This document shows positions 27,617 to 35,949 of a stretch of DNA of 39,111 bases, piece by piece. This DNA comes from Clostridiales bacterium. GTDB taxonomy: Bacteria; Bacillota; Clostridia; DUOD01. The translations under genes and the position numbers were made by a program. The stretch spans positions 1 to 39,111 of the forward strand of contig DUOD01000067.1 of assembly GCA_012838995.1 (NCBI GenBank). The letters are read 5' to 3'. Each line of letters starts with the position of its first letter. The first letter of the stretch is position 1. The notes beneath the pieces are model-generated. The model did not search any database, was not told where the DNA came from, and worked only from the letters and a program-made list of their open reading frames with translations.

Positions 27617-29485
27617 TTAACTTTTATTAAAGTAATTATATATGTTTAACGCAGTCCTTTTATCTATACCCTCTATCTTTTCCAGCTGTTGGAAGGTGGC
27701 CTTCTTGATCTCTTCTATTGAATTGAAGGCCCTTAGCAGTGCCTTCTTCCTCTTTGCACCCACCCCCGGTATTTCATCCAATACCGATCTTTTAATGTCC
27801 TTACCCCTCAGGCTTCTATGATAGGTTATGGCAAATCTATGGGCTTCGTCCCTTATTCTTTGCAGTAAATGAAGGGCAGTATCATCCTCGGGCAATATTA
27901 TGGGCTGCTTGCTGTCTAAGATATAAACCTCTTCAAATTCTTCTGCCAGCCCCAGCATGGGAATATCTTCAAGTCCCAGCATCTCCAGGGAACGAAGGGC
28001 TGAAGTTAATTGACCCTTGCCCCCGTCAATTACAATAAGATCGGGAAGTTGGGAGAACTTACCTTCGCCCATATCCCTACCTTCCTTTTTAAGTCTTTCC
28101 CTTTCGTCAAGGCCACGACGAAAACGTCTAAAAACCACTTCCCCGATAGAAGCAAAATCATCAGGGCCATCCACCGACTTTATCTTAAACCGCCTGTAGT
28201 GCTTCTTTGCCGGTTTGCCATCTATAAACACCACCATGGAGCCCACCGCATTGGTGCCCTGGATATTGGATATGTCAAAGGCCTCTATTCTAAAGGGAGG
28301 TTTGTCTAGGTTGAGATGCTCCTGTAACCTGTACACAGCACCGATGGTTCTGGCCCTTTCCCCTTCCTTTTTCAAAGAGATACCGTTTAGCACATCTACA
28401 GCGTTCTTTACCGCCATTTCAAGTATTTTCTTCTTATCTCCCCGTTTAGGTATCTTAATATAAACCCTGCTACCCTTTTTCCACGACAGCCATCTTTCTA
28501 TTATTTGGATCTCGTCTATATCCCGTTGTAGTATTATCTCCCGGGGTATAAACAGGGTATCCATATAAAACTGTTTTATAAATGAACTTATTACTTCCTG
28601 GTAATCCACCGAACCGGTGTTATCCAATAATATATGCTGACTTCCCAGCAGTTTACCCCCTCGAATAAAGAACATCTGAACCACCGAGTCCTGCTGTCCT
28701 TGGGCCAAGGCTATTACATCGCGATCTTCCAGGGTAGAATTTATTATCTTTTGTTTTTGTGAAATTACTTTTAAAGCGGCAATTCTATCCCTAAGAAGGG
28801 CAGCCCGTTCAAAATTTAACTGGGCTGCTGCTTCTTCCATCTCGGCCTCTAATTGTTTCTGAAGTTTATCGTATTTCCCGCCTAATACAAGACATACTTC
28901 CTTTATGATTTGGTTGTATTCTTTCCTGTCCACATCCCCCCGACAGGGTGCCAGACACTGCTTAATGTGATAATTCAAACAAGGACGGTCTTTGTTACCA
29001 ACTCCACGGTCAACCTTTCTGTTGCACGTCCTTATGGGATAAACTTTGCGTAGCGCTTCTATTGTTTCCCTGACCGCGCCCATACTGGTATAGGGCCCAA
29101 AATACTTGGCACCGTCTTCTTCCACCCTTCTGGTAAGTAGTAACCTTGGATAGGATTCATTGACCGTAACCTTTATATATGGATAGTTTTTATCATCCTT
29201 TAACAATACATTATACTTGGGCATGTACTTTTTTATTAGATTGCATTCGAGTATCAAGGCTTCCAGTTCTGAATCGGTGATTATATACTCAAAATCGTGG
29301 ATATTGTTCACCATTGCCCTTACTTTTGGGCTGTGACCGCTTGAGCCGTTAAAGTACTGTTTTACCCTGTTTTTAAGGGATATTGCCTTCCCAATATATA
29401 TTATATTGCCCAATTTATCCTTCATAATATATACGCCCGGCTGATCGGGCAAAATATTTAGCTTGCCTTCCAATACTTTATTCAT
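27617..29485 (-). CDS. uvrC: Excinuclease ABC subunit C, 622 aa
   Basis: This is the dual-incision nuclease of nucleotide excision repair. The N-terminal GIY-YIG domain reads GVYIMKDKLGNIIYIGKA (about residues 17-35). A four-cysteine stretch near residues 150-185 (RTCNRKV, RPCLNYHIKQCLAPC) is typical of the family. The UVR helix pair is around 200-235, the RNase H-like second nuclease domain includes EAFDISNIQGTNAVGSMVVF, and helix-hairpin-helix motifs close the protein. AAAAGGTGAT precedes the ATG. It sits alone functionally within the wall/HPr array. Confidence 0.97.
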   Translation of the reverse strand: MNKVLEGKLNILPDQPGVYIMKDKLGNIIYIGKAISLKNRVKQYFNGSSGHSPKVRAMVNNIHDFEYIITDSELEALILECNLIKKYMPKYNVLLKDDKNYPYIKVTVNESYPRLLLTRRVEEDGAKYFGPYTSMGAVRETIEALRKVYPIRTCNRKVDRGVGNKDRPCLNYHIKQCLAPCRGDVDRKEYNQIIKEVCLVLGGKYDKLQKQLEAEMEEAAAQLNFERAALLRDRIAALKVISQKQKIINSTLEDRDVIALAQGQQDSVVQMFFIRGGKLLGSQHILLDNTGSVDYQEVISSFIKQFYMDTLFIPREIILQRDIDEIQIIERWLSWKKGSRVYIKIPKRGDKKKILEMAVKNAVDVLNGISLKKEGERARTIGAVYRLQEHLNLDKPPFRIEAFDISNIQGTNAVGSMVVFIDGKPAKKHYRRFKIKSVDGPDDFASIGEVVFRRFRRGLDERERLKKEGRDMGEGKFSQLPDLIVIDGGKGQLTSALRSLEMLGLEDIPMLGLAEEFEEVYILDSKQPIILPEDDTALHLLQRIRDEAHRFAITYHRSLRGKDIKRSVLDEIPGVGAKRKKALLRAFNSIEEIKKATFQQLEKIEGIDKRTALNIYNYFNKS

Positions 29486-29584
29486 GGCATCACCTTTTAA
29501 TCCCCATACCTATATCGTACATTGTAACAAAAGGCGGGGCTTTAGGCAAAGGATAGTACCCGGATATTTTTTTGAAAGTATCTG

Positions 29585-30985
29585 CTAATATCCAAACTTT
29601 ATCGCTTCCTTTAACAACTTTTTTGCTATAGGTCCACAATTTCCGGCACCGCTGCCGACATTCTCCAATATCACAACCACTGATAATGTGGGGTCATCAG
29701 CTGGCGCAAAGGCAACAAACCATCCGTGGGGCCGGGCATTACCCCCCACTTCGGCGGTACCGGTTTTGGCCGCCACCTGAGTACTATCCAAGGCTACCAC
29801 CCTTCCGGTGCCGGTATTCACCACTTCCACCATCATATCTTTTATTATCTGTGCAGTTTGGGGGCTGGTAACAGTGGTAACCTCCCTGGGCGACATTTTT
29901 TTTAGATCCATATTATTATAGGTTTGTATCGATCTAACCAGTCTTGGTTCCATCATCACACCGTCATTGGCAATTGAATTTACGATTAGCGCCATGTGTA
30001 AAGGCGTAACCACCACCTGGCCCTGACCTATAGCATTTTGGGCTAGCTCGCTGTCCCCGCCGCCGGTTGGAAAGTTGCTTGTAGTGTTTGTTATTATGTC
30101 CCTAAAATAAAAGGTTTTGTTAAACATGAAACTCTCTGCGGTTTTGAGCATAACATCCCTTTTCAGTTCACTGCCTATTTTGGCAAAGGTGGTATTGCAG
30201 GATACTCCAAAGGCGCCAAACAAGTCCACGTTTCCATGGGCGGTTCCGCCGGAACAGCTTAGCTGACTGCCCTGAATGGAGACGGTGCCCTCGCAATTGT
30301 ATTTTCTGTCCAGCATGCCCTCTATATTATCCAGGGCGCAAACCGATGTTACTATCTTGAATGTTGATCCCGGCGGGTATTTACCCTGGACGGCTCTGTT
30401 AACCAAAACAGATGATTCGCCCTTCTCCCTTTGCTCCTTTACAGCTTCCATATTATTGGGATCAAAGTCAGGTTTACTAACCATGGCCAAAATTTCACCG
30501 TTTTTGGGATTCATCAGCACAATTGCGCCTTTAACACCCGAAGGCATGGCATCGCAGGCAATTTTTTGCAACCTACTGTCTAAGGTTAGTTCCAGGTTAT
30601 TACCCTGTATCTCACCTAAAAATATCTTATGGAAAATTTTCCTGAATATGCTGTTGTTAAGGCCCTCCAATTCCCGGGTATGGCTGAGCTCTATGCCCGA
30701 TGCCCTCATATCCTTGTCCACAAAACCTACTACATGACTGAAAATATTGGCCATGGGATACTCCCTTACCCAAACATCACCCTGTCTAACGCTCCTGGCC
30801 AGCACCTGCCCGTCCCGGGACCTTATCTCACCCCTTTTATCCTGGGTGGTAATGCGTCTATTGTAAACATTATTATAGTTTCTATCGCCCTCAAAAACGA
30901 CGATATATACGAGGTATGCCGCCAGCATAAAAAAGGCAATGGTGAAAACCCCTAGCAACAGCTTTATGTTTCTTTTCATGGGCAT
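29585..30985 (-). CDS. Class B penicillin-binding protein (transpeptidase, PbpA-like), 466 aa
   Basis: This membrane-anchored DD-transpeptidase cross-links peptidoglycan. One N-terminal helix (about 7-30) is followed by a short dimerisation domain (DKRGEIRSRDGQVLARS) and the catalytic domain with the three signatures: PPGSTFKIV (active serine), VSCNTTF (SxN) and KTGTAEV (KTG). It is compact and lacks PASTA domains, which resembles the PbpA that pairs with RodA/FtsW. It begins 2 nt after the upstream ftsW/rodA gene. Confidence 0.93.
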   Translation of the reverse strand: MPMKRNIKLLLGVFTIAFFMLAAYLVYIVVFEGDRNYNNVYNRRITTQDKRGEIRSRDGQVLARSVRQGDVWVREYPMANIFSHVVGFVDKDMRASGIELSHTRELEGLNNSIFRKIFHKIFLGEIQGNNLELTLDSRLQKIACDAMPSGVKGAIVLMNPKNGEILAMVSKPDFDPNNMEAVKEQREKGESSVLVNRAVQGKYPPGSTFKIVTSVCALDNIEGMLDRKYNCEGTVSIQGSQLSCSGGTAHGNVDLFGAFGVSCNTTFAKIGSELKRDVMLKTAESFMFNKTFYFRDIITNTTSNFPTGGGDSELAQNAIGQGQVVVTPLHMALIVNSIANDGVMMEPRLVRSIQTYNNMDLKKMSPREVTTVTSPQTAQIIKDMMVEVVNTGTGRVVALDSTQVAAKTGTAEVGGNARPHGWFVAFAPADDPTLSVVVILENVGSGAGNCGPIAKKLLKEAIKFGY

Positions 30986-30987
30986 CT

Positions 30988-32238
30988 CTACCTTTCCTCC
31001 AAAGGATACCGCCGTAATTTATCTTCATGCTGTTCATTAACCGCATATATTGCTTGAAGTATGCCAAACATCATAAATTTGACCACCATGGAACTGCCGC
31101 CATAGCTGACAAAGGGCAGGGTAATACCGGTCAAGGGTATGAACTTGGTTACTCCGCCTATATTGATAAAAGCCTGGAGGGCTATCATAGCTACGGTGCC
31201 TATAACCACTAATGAATAAAATTCCTCCGTCGCCCTTAAAGCAATGGAAACTCCTCTTAATATTATTATAAAGAAGATAATTATTATAATAACGCCTATT
31301 ATTAACCCGAATTGCTCACAGATAACAGAAAAAATAAAATCCGATGAGGGCACCGGAATATCATTGGGCCTCCCATTTCCTAAACCGACACCCACCCAAC
31401 TGCCGCCGGCAATGGCAAAAAGGGACTGGGCTATTTGATAACCGCCACCGGTTATATCGGCCCAGGGATTTCGCCAGGCTAATATCCTTACCTTAACGTG
31501 CCCAAACAAATGGTAGCTGGCAAAGGCGCCTAACCCACCGACACCCAGGGCGGCCAGTGTCATGTACAGGTTAGACGTGGATATAAACATTAGGATTACA
31601 TATATGAGAAAATAAAGCATTGCAGCACCTAAATCCCTCTGCAGCACCAAAAAGATTAGACAGGTACCGGTAAAAGCACCGCCTATTATTATATGTTTAA
31701 AACCCTTACCCTCGGAAAACAGGCTGGCCAAGGCAAAGATCAGCATTACCTTGCCAAACTCCGAGGGCTGGAAATTATACCTGCCTATGGTTACCCAGTT
31801 TTTAGCTCCTCCGATCTCCTTGCCGAAAATCAATGTAAACAACAGCAGGCCTATGGTAGCAGCCATATACAAATATTTATACTTGTATATGTACTTTAAA
31901 AAATATCTTAAAAAAACAATTGTGGCAATTGATATAACAAAACCTATTAAATACCATTCAATCTGTCTTATCAACAGAGAAGTATCTAATACATATATGG
32001 CAATAAAACCCACACTTGCCAAGAACGAAATAAGCACCAATATAAGCTTGTCCGTTCTCTTGAGAAATAAAGTAAAGACCATATATTGAAATGCAAATAT
32101 TAGACTGATTATTCCTCCTAAAAGGATAGCATTGGTATCCAAGGGTTTTTGGGATAGGGTCAGCAAAGAAAAAGCCCCAATGTTAAACAGCAATACCAAA
32201 GACATAATGTCGCCATACTTTATCCTTTGTGCCGCCAC
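30988..32238 (-). CDS. FtsW/RodA/SpoVE family glycosyltransferase, 416 aa
   Basis: This polytopic SEDS protein polymerises lipid II glycan strands. About ten to eleven hydrophobic helices are visible, along with the family motifs GAKNWVTIGRYNFQPSEF, LVLQRDLGAAMLYF, GGGYQIAQSLFAI, VPSSDFIFSVICEQFG and PLTGITLPFVSYGGSSM. The sequence alone does not separate FtsW from RodA. The start is GTG (32238) after GGAGGGG. Together with the adjacent class B PBP it forms a SEDS-PBP pair. Confidence 0.95.
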   Translation of the reverse strand: MAAQRIKYGDIMSLVLLFNIGAFSLLTLSQKPLDTNAILLGGIISLIFAFQYMVFTLFLKRTDKLILVLISFLASVGFIAIYVLDTSLLIRQIEWYLIGFVISIATIVFLRYFLKYIYKYKYLYMAATIGLLLFTLIFGKEIGGAKNWVTIGRYNFQPSEFGKVMLIFALASLFSEGKGFKHIIIGGAFTGTCLIFLVLQRDLGAAMLYFLIYVILMFISTSNLYMTLAALGVGGLGAFASYHLFGHVKVRILAWRNPWADITGGGYQIAQSLFAIAGGSWVGVGLGNGRPNDIPVPSSDFIFSVICEQFGLIIGVIIIIIFFIIILRGVSIALRATEEFYSLVVIGTVAMIALQAFINIGGVTKFIPLTGITLPFVSYGGSSMVVKFMMFGILQAIYAVNEQHEDKLRRYPLEER

Positions 32239-32260
32239 AAGTTACCCCTCCATCCACCGG

Positions 32261-32752
32261 CTAGTTCAAAACCACCATAATTAATATATTGCCTACGTTG
32301 ATTATATCTCCATCCTTTAGTTTATAATCCCTTTTTATACGCCGGTTGTTGACATAGGTGCCGTTTTTGCTACCCAAATCCACCAAGTAATAGTGCCTTC
32401 CGTCCAGGTATATGCCCGCATGTTGTGATGATACCGTGGGATCGGCAATAACGATATCACAATCCCCTCGCCTGCCTATTATATTCTCGGTGTCCAGGAA
32501 GAAAACGTCACCGACATTAACCTTCTGAATACCGTTGTTATCAATTATTTTCAAATAGTCGCCCTCATATTCTTCAGCATGCCCGTTATCATAATAGTCC
32601 TCTACAGCTTCCCATTCCTCGTTATGTTCTACATCTTCAGTACCCTTAAACCCCATCCTGACCTTTTTTATCGTTTTAATAACCAGTAGGACGGCTATAA
32701 ATACAAAAAAATAACTGGCTACCGAAGCAAGGGTGGCATAATAACCGGGCAT
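32261..32752 (-). CDS. FHA-domain membrane protein, 163 aa
   Basis: The protein has one N-terminal helix (about 8-25) and a C-terminal FHA domain (about 75-163) with GRRGDCDIVIADPTVSSQHA and LVDLGSKNGTYVNNRRI, the phosphothreonine-binding core. FHA domains recruit Thr-phosphorylated partners. No Ser/Thr kinase or phosphatase is in the window. FHA-SEDS-PBP order recalls the fhaB-rodA-pbpA cluster of Actinobacteria, so it probably helps regulate wall synthesis. GAGGTGATG precedes the ATG. It leads the long array that runs down to the HPr gene. Confidence 0.9.
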   Translation of the reverse strand: MPGYYATLASVASYFFVFIAVLLVIKTIKKVRMGFKGTEDVEHNEEWEAVEDYYDNGHAEEYEGDYLKIIDNNGIQKVNVGDVFFLDTENIIGRRGDCDIVIADPTVSSQHAGIYLDGRHYYLVDLGSKNGTYVNNRRIKRDYKLKDGDIINVGNILIMVVLN

Positions 32753-32783
32753 CCGTCATCACCTCTATAGTTTTATAATAACC

Positions 32784-32789
32784 ATTATA
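32784..32789 (-). promoter_or_regulatory. Extended -10 box upstream of the FHA gene
   Basis: The minus strand reads TGATATAAT, a perfect extended -10 element, about 32 nt before the FHA start. The -35 region is poor. Confidence 0.5.
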
Positions 32790-32808
32790 TCATAATAATG
32801 CAATAATA

Positions 32809-32831
32809 AAGGACTGGCAGTAGCAGTCCTT
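32809..32831 (-). terminator. Hairpin at the end of the cupin gene
   Basis: AAGGACTG pairs with CAGTCCTT around a 7-nt loop. The dyad begins at the cupin stop codon and is followed on the minus strand by TTATTATT. It is a weak terminator ahead of the FHA gene. Confidence 0.6.
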
Positions 32832-33180
32832 AACTGCAAAGAAGTATTATCGCCAATACCTCCAATGGGGTATCACCGATGTTTTCGATGGCATGGCCGG
32901 CACCGTTACCCGTCAATACCACATCCCCTGCGTTCACCTGTTTCATGGTGCCGTTATCGTTTACCCGGCCTTCCCCCTTTAGAATATAAAATATCTCGTC
33001 TTCTCCCGCATGTTCATGATAACCGATGGAACAACCGGGCTGAAGCGTTAATTTGGCAAACAGTCTTGTCTTGGCTTTAATATCTTGTTCTGATAAGAGT
33101 TTTAGTATCTCCACATGCCCCTTGCCACCCCTCATTTTTTCCCTGATTTCCTTTTCCATATCCTGTGCTTTTTTTATCAT
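32830..33180 (-). CDS. Small cupin-domain protein, 116 aa
   Basis: This is a single conserved beta-barrel cupin. Motif 1 is GYHEHAGEDEIFYILKGEG (His, His and Glu metal ligands), and motif 2 is VVLTGNGAGHAIENIG. A helical N-terminus of about 30 residues precedes it. Such small cupins bind metal and often act on sugars or small acids, but the substrate cannot be assigned. AGGAGG lies 8-9 nt before the ATG. It has its own promoter at 33271-33300. Confidence 0.88.
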   Translation of the reverse strand: MIKKAQDMEKEIREKMRGGKGHVEILKLLSEQDIKAKTRLFAKLTLQPGCSIGYHEHAGEDEIFYILKGEGRVNDNGTMKQVNAGDVVLTGNGAGHAIENIGDTPLEVLAIILLCS

Positions 33181-33270
33181 AGATAATCCCTCCTATTCAT
33201 TTATCTTAAAATCCGTTTCCATCCGAATTATTAACGGAAAACGAATTCCCATAGTAGATATTTCCAATTT

Positions 33271-33300
33271 ATTATATCAAATGATTTATAAAAATGACAA
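33271..33300 (-). promoter_or_regulatory. Promoter of the cupin gene
   Basis: On the minus strand, TTGTCA (33300-33295), an 18-nt spacer and TATAAT (33276-33271) with an upstream TG (TGATATAAT). The stretch 33301-33574 is AT-rich, and no gene is seen there. A TATAAT at 33515-33520 may serve the DUF378 gene but lacks a clear -35. Confidence 0.7.
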
Positions 33301-33574
33301 CACGACGGACAGTACCGACGCTTGCTCTTTTTATCCCTTTGTTAAGGTATGGTTTTATTAAATACGATGGCAGAATTTTTAACAGACCCGGCTTTTTCTA
33401 ATAGGGATGAATTTTATTCTTCTATTTAAAATAATTTTATCACAGGATAAAGATAATAAAAATATAGTTATGGAGAAATGTTGTGTGCAGGGCAAATTTT
33501 AAATATAGGCATTTTATAATCCTAAATGGGAAATGCTATAACTATACAGGAAAGCTGATAAAGGAGTTGATAAT

Positions 33575-33772
33575 ATGGATAGATTGGCACTGGTTCTGCT
33601 GATTATTGGCGCTCTTAATTGGGGTTTAATAGGATTGTTTCAATATGATTTGGTGGCCTCGCTATTTGGCGGTCAGTATTCCATGTTTAGCAGGATAATA
33701 TATACCCTGGTGGGAGCGGCCGGTATTTATTCTATTAGTTTTCTCTTTAGGGAAAGAAGAACGGTTAAATAG
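33575..33772 (+). CDS. DUF378 family membrane protein, 65 aa
   Basis: This is a short membrane protein with two hydrophobic segments (LALVLLIIGALNWGLIGLF at 4-22 and IIYTLVGAAGIYSISFLF at about 42-59). It carries the DUF378 hallmark GALNWGLIG-x-F and a phenylalanine/glycine loop. The role is unknown. AAAGGAG lies 8 nt before the ATG. A terminator follows directly. Confidence 0.88.
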   Translation: MDRLALVLLIIGALNWGLIGLFQYDLVASLFGGQYSMFSRIIYTLVGAAGIYSISFLFRERRTVK

Positions 33773-33776
33773 ACAA

Positions 33777-33798
33777 AGCAGCCTCTGGCTGCTTTTTT
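33777..33798 (+). terminator. Terminator after the DUF378 gene
   Basis: AGCAGCC pairs with GGCTGCT around a TCT loop, and TTTTTTG follows. A classic intrinsic terminator, 5 nt after the stop codon. Confidence 0.88.
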
Positions 33799-33905
33799 GT
33801 TAAATCCATCAGAATATATTCTACTTTGTCCCAGCCATACCTATCAGCCGACTGCAGAATTACTTGTCCGGGCCCAGCATGGAAATAACATCGACTTTCC
33901 CAACT

Positions 33906-34244
33906 CTAGTCCATTTTACCGTCGGTTGCTATTAAGTGAAGTTCATCGGATATTTCTCGTGCAACTTTATAGGGTTTCTTTATTATCCGAATGGGCAGTG
34001 ACAGCAAGAATTGTTTAAAATCATTTTCCAATTCCTTGGTCATCCTTTTGGGCTTGGTAAGTATCCTTTTTACCCAACGGGCTACACAATACTCCAGCAT
34101 CCTCTCATGGATAATTTCCAAATTACGCCCGCAACTACAGCACTCAATAGCCTTGAGTTTATCATTCCAATATATAATAGAATGCTCACATTCCTGTCGG
34201 CATTCGATGCAATATAATTGTACTTTTATCCTATCTATCTTCAT
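33906..34244 (-). CDS. 'bh protein' type zinc-ribbon protein, 112 aa
   Basis: This is a conserved Firmicute protein of unknown function. The N-terminal part has two cysteine pairs, CIEC and CCSC, spaced like a zinc ribbon (LYCIECRQECEHS, AIECCSCGRN). The basic C-terminal part reads RILTKPKRMTKELENDF and LPIRIIKKPYKVAREI. GGAGG is 7 nt before the ATG at 34244. A GTG at 34265 also opens the frame but precedes that site. It is transcribed alone. Confidence 0.78.
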   Translation of the reverse strand: MKIDRIKVQLYCIECRQECEHSIIYWNDKLKAIECCSCGRNLEIIHERMLEYCVARWVKRILTKPKRMTKELENDFKQFLLSLPIRIIKKPYKVAREISDELHLIATDGKMD

Positions 34245-34467
34245 CCTAATTCCTCCATCATTCACAAGTTCCTGTTACTTTATATGAAATGTTAAATAAG
34301 TATCAAGGTTATATTACTATCATTTTATCATTTACTTTTCTTTTTGTATATTGCTATTTTTTCAATTATACAATCGATACTATATTTAAAAATCCGGTTT
34401 AAATTATAAAGGTCAATGAATTATTTTTCCCGACGGTAAGATAATACTAGGGAAAGGGGTTTTGAAC

Positions 34468-35910
34468 ATGAAGAACAAAATCGGTAATGTGGGTAAAGCA
34501 CTCCTTATCGGCGCGTCGGTACTGGGCGGGTACGGATGCTTAAAATATTTAATAAGAAGAGCGATAAAGTCCGCAAGTACAACCTTCCTTAAAACTTTAA
34601 TGGAAGACGATTATACCGAAAATCTATGGGAGATTGCTACTTCGACGGCAAGGATTGGACTGCAACAGGTCTTTGAAACAAACTTGAGGGCCACCAAAGG
34701 TCGTGCAATTTCAAGGCCCTTTGGCACTCCCAAAAAACTTCCTTCTTTGGACGATATTATGTTTTCTCCGGCACAATTTTACAGATTTCCTTCGGACATC
34801 GAAGACCAAGTCTCTTTAAAGGTTACCATCGGTAAAAAGGCAAAAAAGCCCTTTACCATTGAAATGCCCGTGATGATAGCACCGATGGCTTATGGTACCG
34901 CATTGAGTAAAGAAGCTAAGATGGCGCTTGCCAAAGCATCCTCCATGGCTAATATTGCCTTTTGCAACGGCGAAGGTCCGTATCTGCCCGAAGAACGGGA
35001 ACTGGCGGAAATATACATATATCAGTACCATAGGGGTGACTGGGATAAAACCGAAGAAATACTCAGCTGTGCCGATGGAATAGAAATACAATTCGGTCAG
35101 GGTGCCATAGCAGGAGTGGGTCATGTTGTACACAGCAAAGATATAGATAACACACTAAGATCGGCCTTTAAACTTAAAAAAGGGGAGGACATAGTAGCCC
35201 ATTCTCGGCAGCCCGGGGTTAATAACCCGGCTCAAATAACCCAGCTGGTTGACTATTTGAAAAGGGTGGGTGGCGGTGTACCCATAGGCGTATCAATGAC
35301 GGCGGGCAAATACCTGGAAAAAGACCTGGAAGTGATATGCAATGCAGGCATCGATTATATATCCATTGACGGGTGCGAAGCAGGCACCAAAGGCTCGCCG
35401 CCTATCCTTCAGGATGATTTTGGAATTCCCACCGTCTTTGCCATAAATCGAGCGGCGGAGTGGTTGTATAAGAGTAATTTCAACCAACAGGTTTCACTTA
35501 TAGGTGCCGGTAAGGTTAGAACCCCCGGTGACATCCTCAAACTGCTGGCCCTTGGAGCCGACGCGGTATATATCGGCTCCATAGCCCTATTTGCCATGAG
35601 CCATACCCAGGTATTAAAATCCCTGCCCTTTGAACCTCCCAATCAAATAATTTGGTACGAAGGAAAACAAGCCGACAAATTCAACATGGAGGAAGGTGCC
35701 ATGGCTCTTAAAAGATTTCTCGAAGCTTGTAGGGAGGAATTGGCCATCGGTATTAGGGCCTTGGGTAAGCTAAATATTGCCGAGGTTTCCAAAGACGACC
35801 TTGTTTCTCTAAGCCAAACGATATCAAAGGGTTGTAATATACCCACGGCCTATCATAGCTGCTATCAAACCGATTTGCATCTTAAAAAGTTGAAAATTAA
35901 AAGGATATAA
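34468..35910 (+). CDS. FMN-binding glutamate synthase-like protein, membrane-anchored, 480 aa
   Basis: This protein is related to the FMN barrel domain of the glutamate synthase large subunit. It has one N-terminal helix (about 8-30), then the barrel from about residue 85: MIAPMAYGTALSKEA, CADGIEIQFGQGA, GYISIDGCEAGTKGSP-like DYISIDGCEAGT, and GADAVYIGSIALFAM. The cysteine cluster that binds the 3Fe-4S centre in true GltB is not visible after that last motif. There is no amidotransferase domain. It is therefore not a complete glutamate synthase, and its reaction is unknown. GGGG lies 8 nt before the ATG at 34468; a TTG at 34462 is too close. Confidence 0.85.
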   Translation: MKNKIGNVGKALLIGASVLGGYGCLKYLIRRAIKSASTTFLKTLMEDDYTENLWEIATSTARIGLQQVFETNLRATKGRAISRPFGTPKKLPSLDDIMFSPAQFYRFPSDIEDQVSLKVTIGKKAKKPFTIEMPVMIAPMAYGTALSKEAKMALAKASSMANIAFCNGEGPYLPEERELAEIYIYQYHRGDWDKTEEILSCADGIEIQFGQGAIAGVGHVVHSKDIDNTLRSAFKLKKGEDIVAHSRQPGVNNPAQITQLVDYLKRVGGGVPIGVSMTAGKYLEKDLEVICNAGIDYISIDGCEAGTKGSPPILQDDFGIPTVFAINRAAEWLYKSNFNQQVSLIGAGKVRTPGDILKLLALGADAVYIGSIALFAMSHTQVLKSLPFEPPNQIIWYEGKQADKFNMEEGAMALKRFLEACREELAIGIRALGKLNIAEVSKDDLVSLSQTISKGCNIPTAYHSCYQTDLHLKKLKIKRI

Positions 35911-35919
35911 AAGTTTGAA

Positions 35920-35949
35920 TTAAAAAAGCCCTGATCAGGGCTTTTTTAA
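35920..35949. terminator. Perfect 30-nt bidirectional terminator
   Basis: TTAAAAAAGCCCTGA and its exact complement form a loop-free palindrome centred at 35934/35935, with A-runs and T-runs on both sides. It ends both converging genes. The TGA stop and last codons of the Re-citrate synthase lie inside it. Confidence 0.92.
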
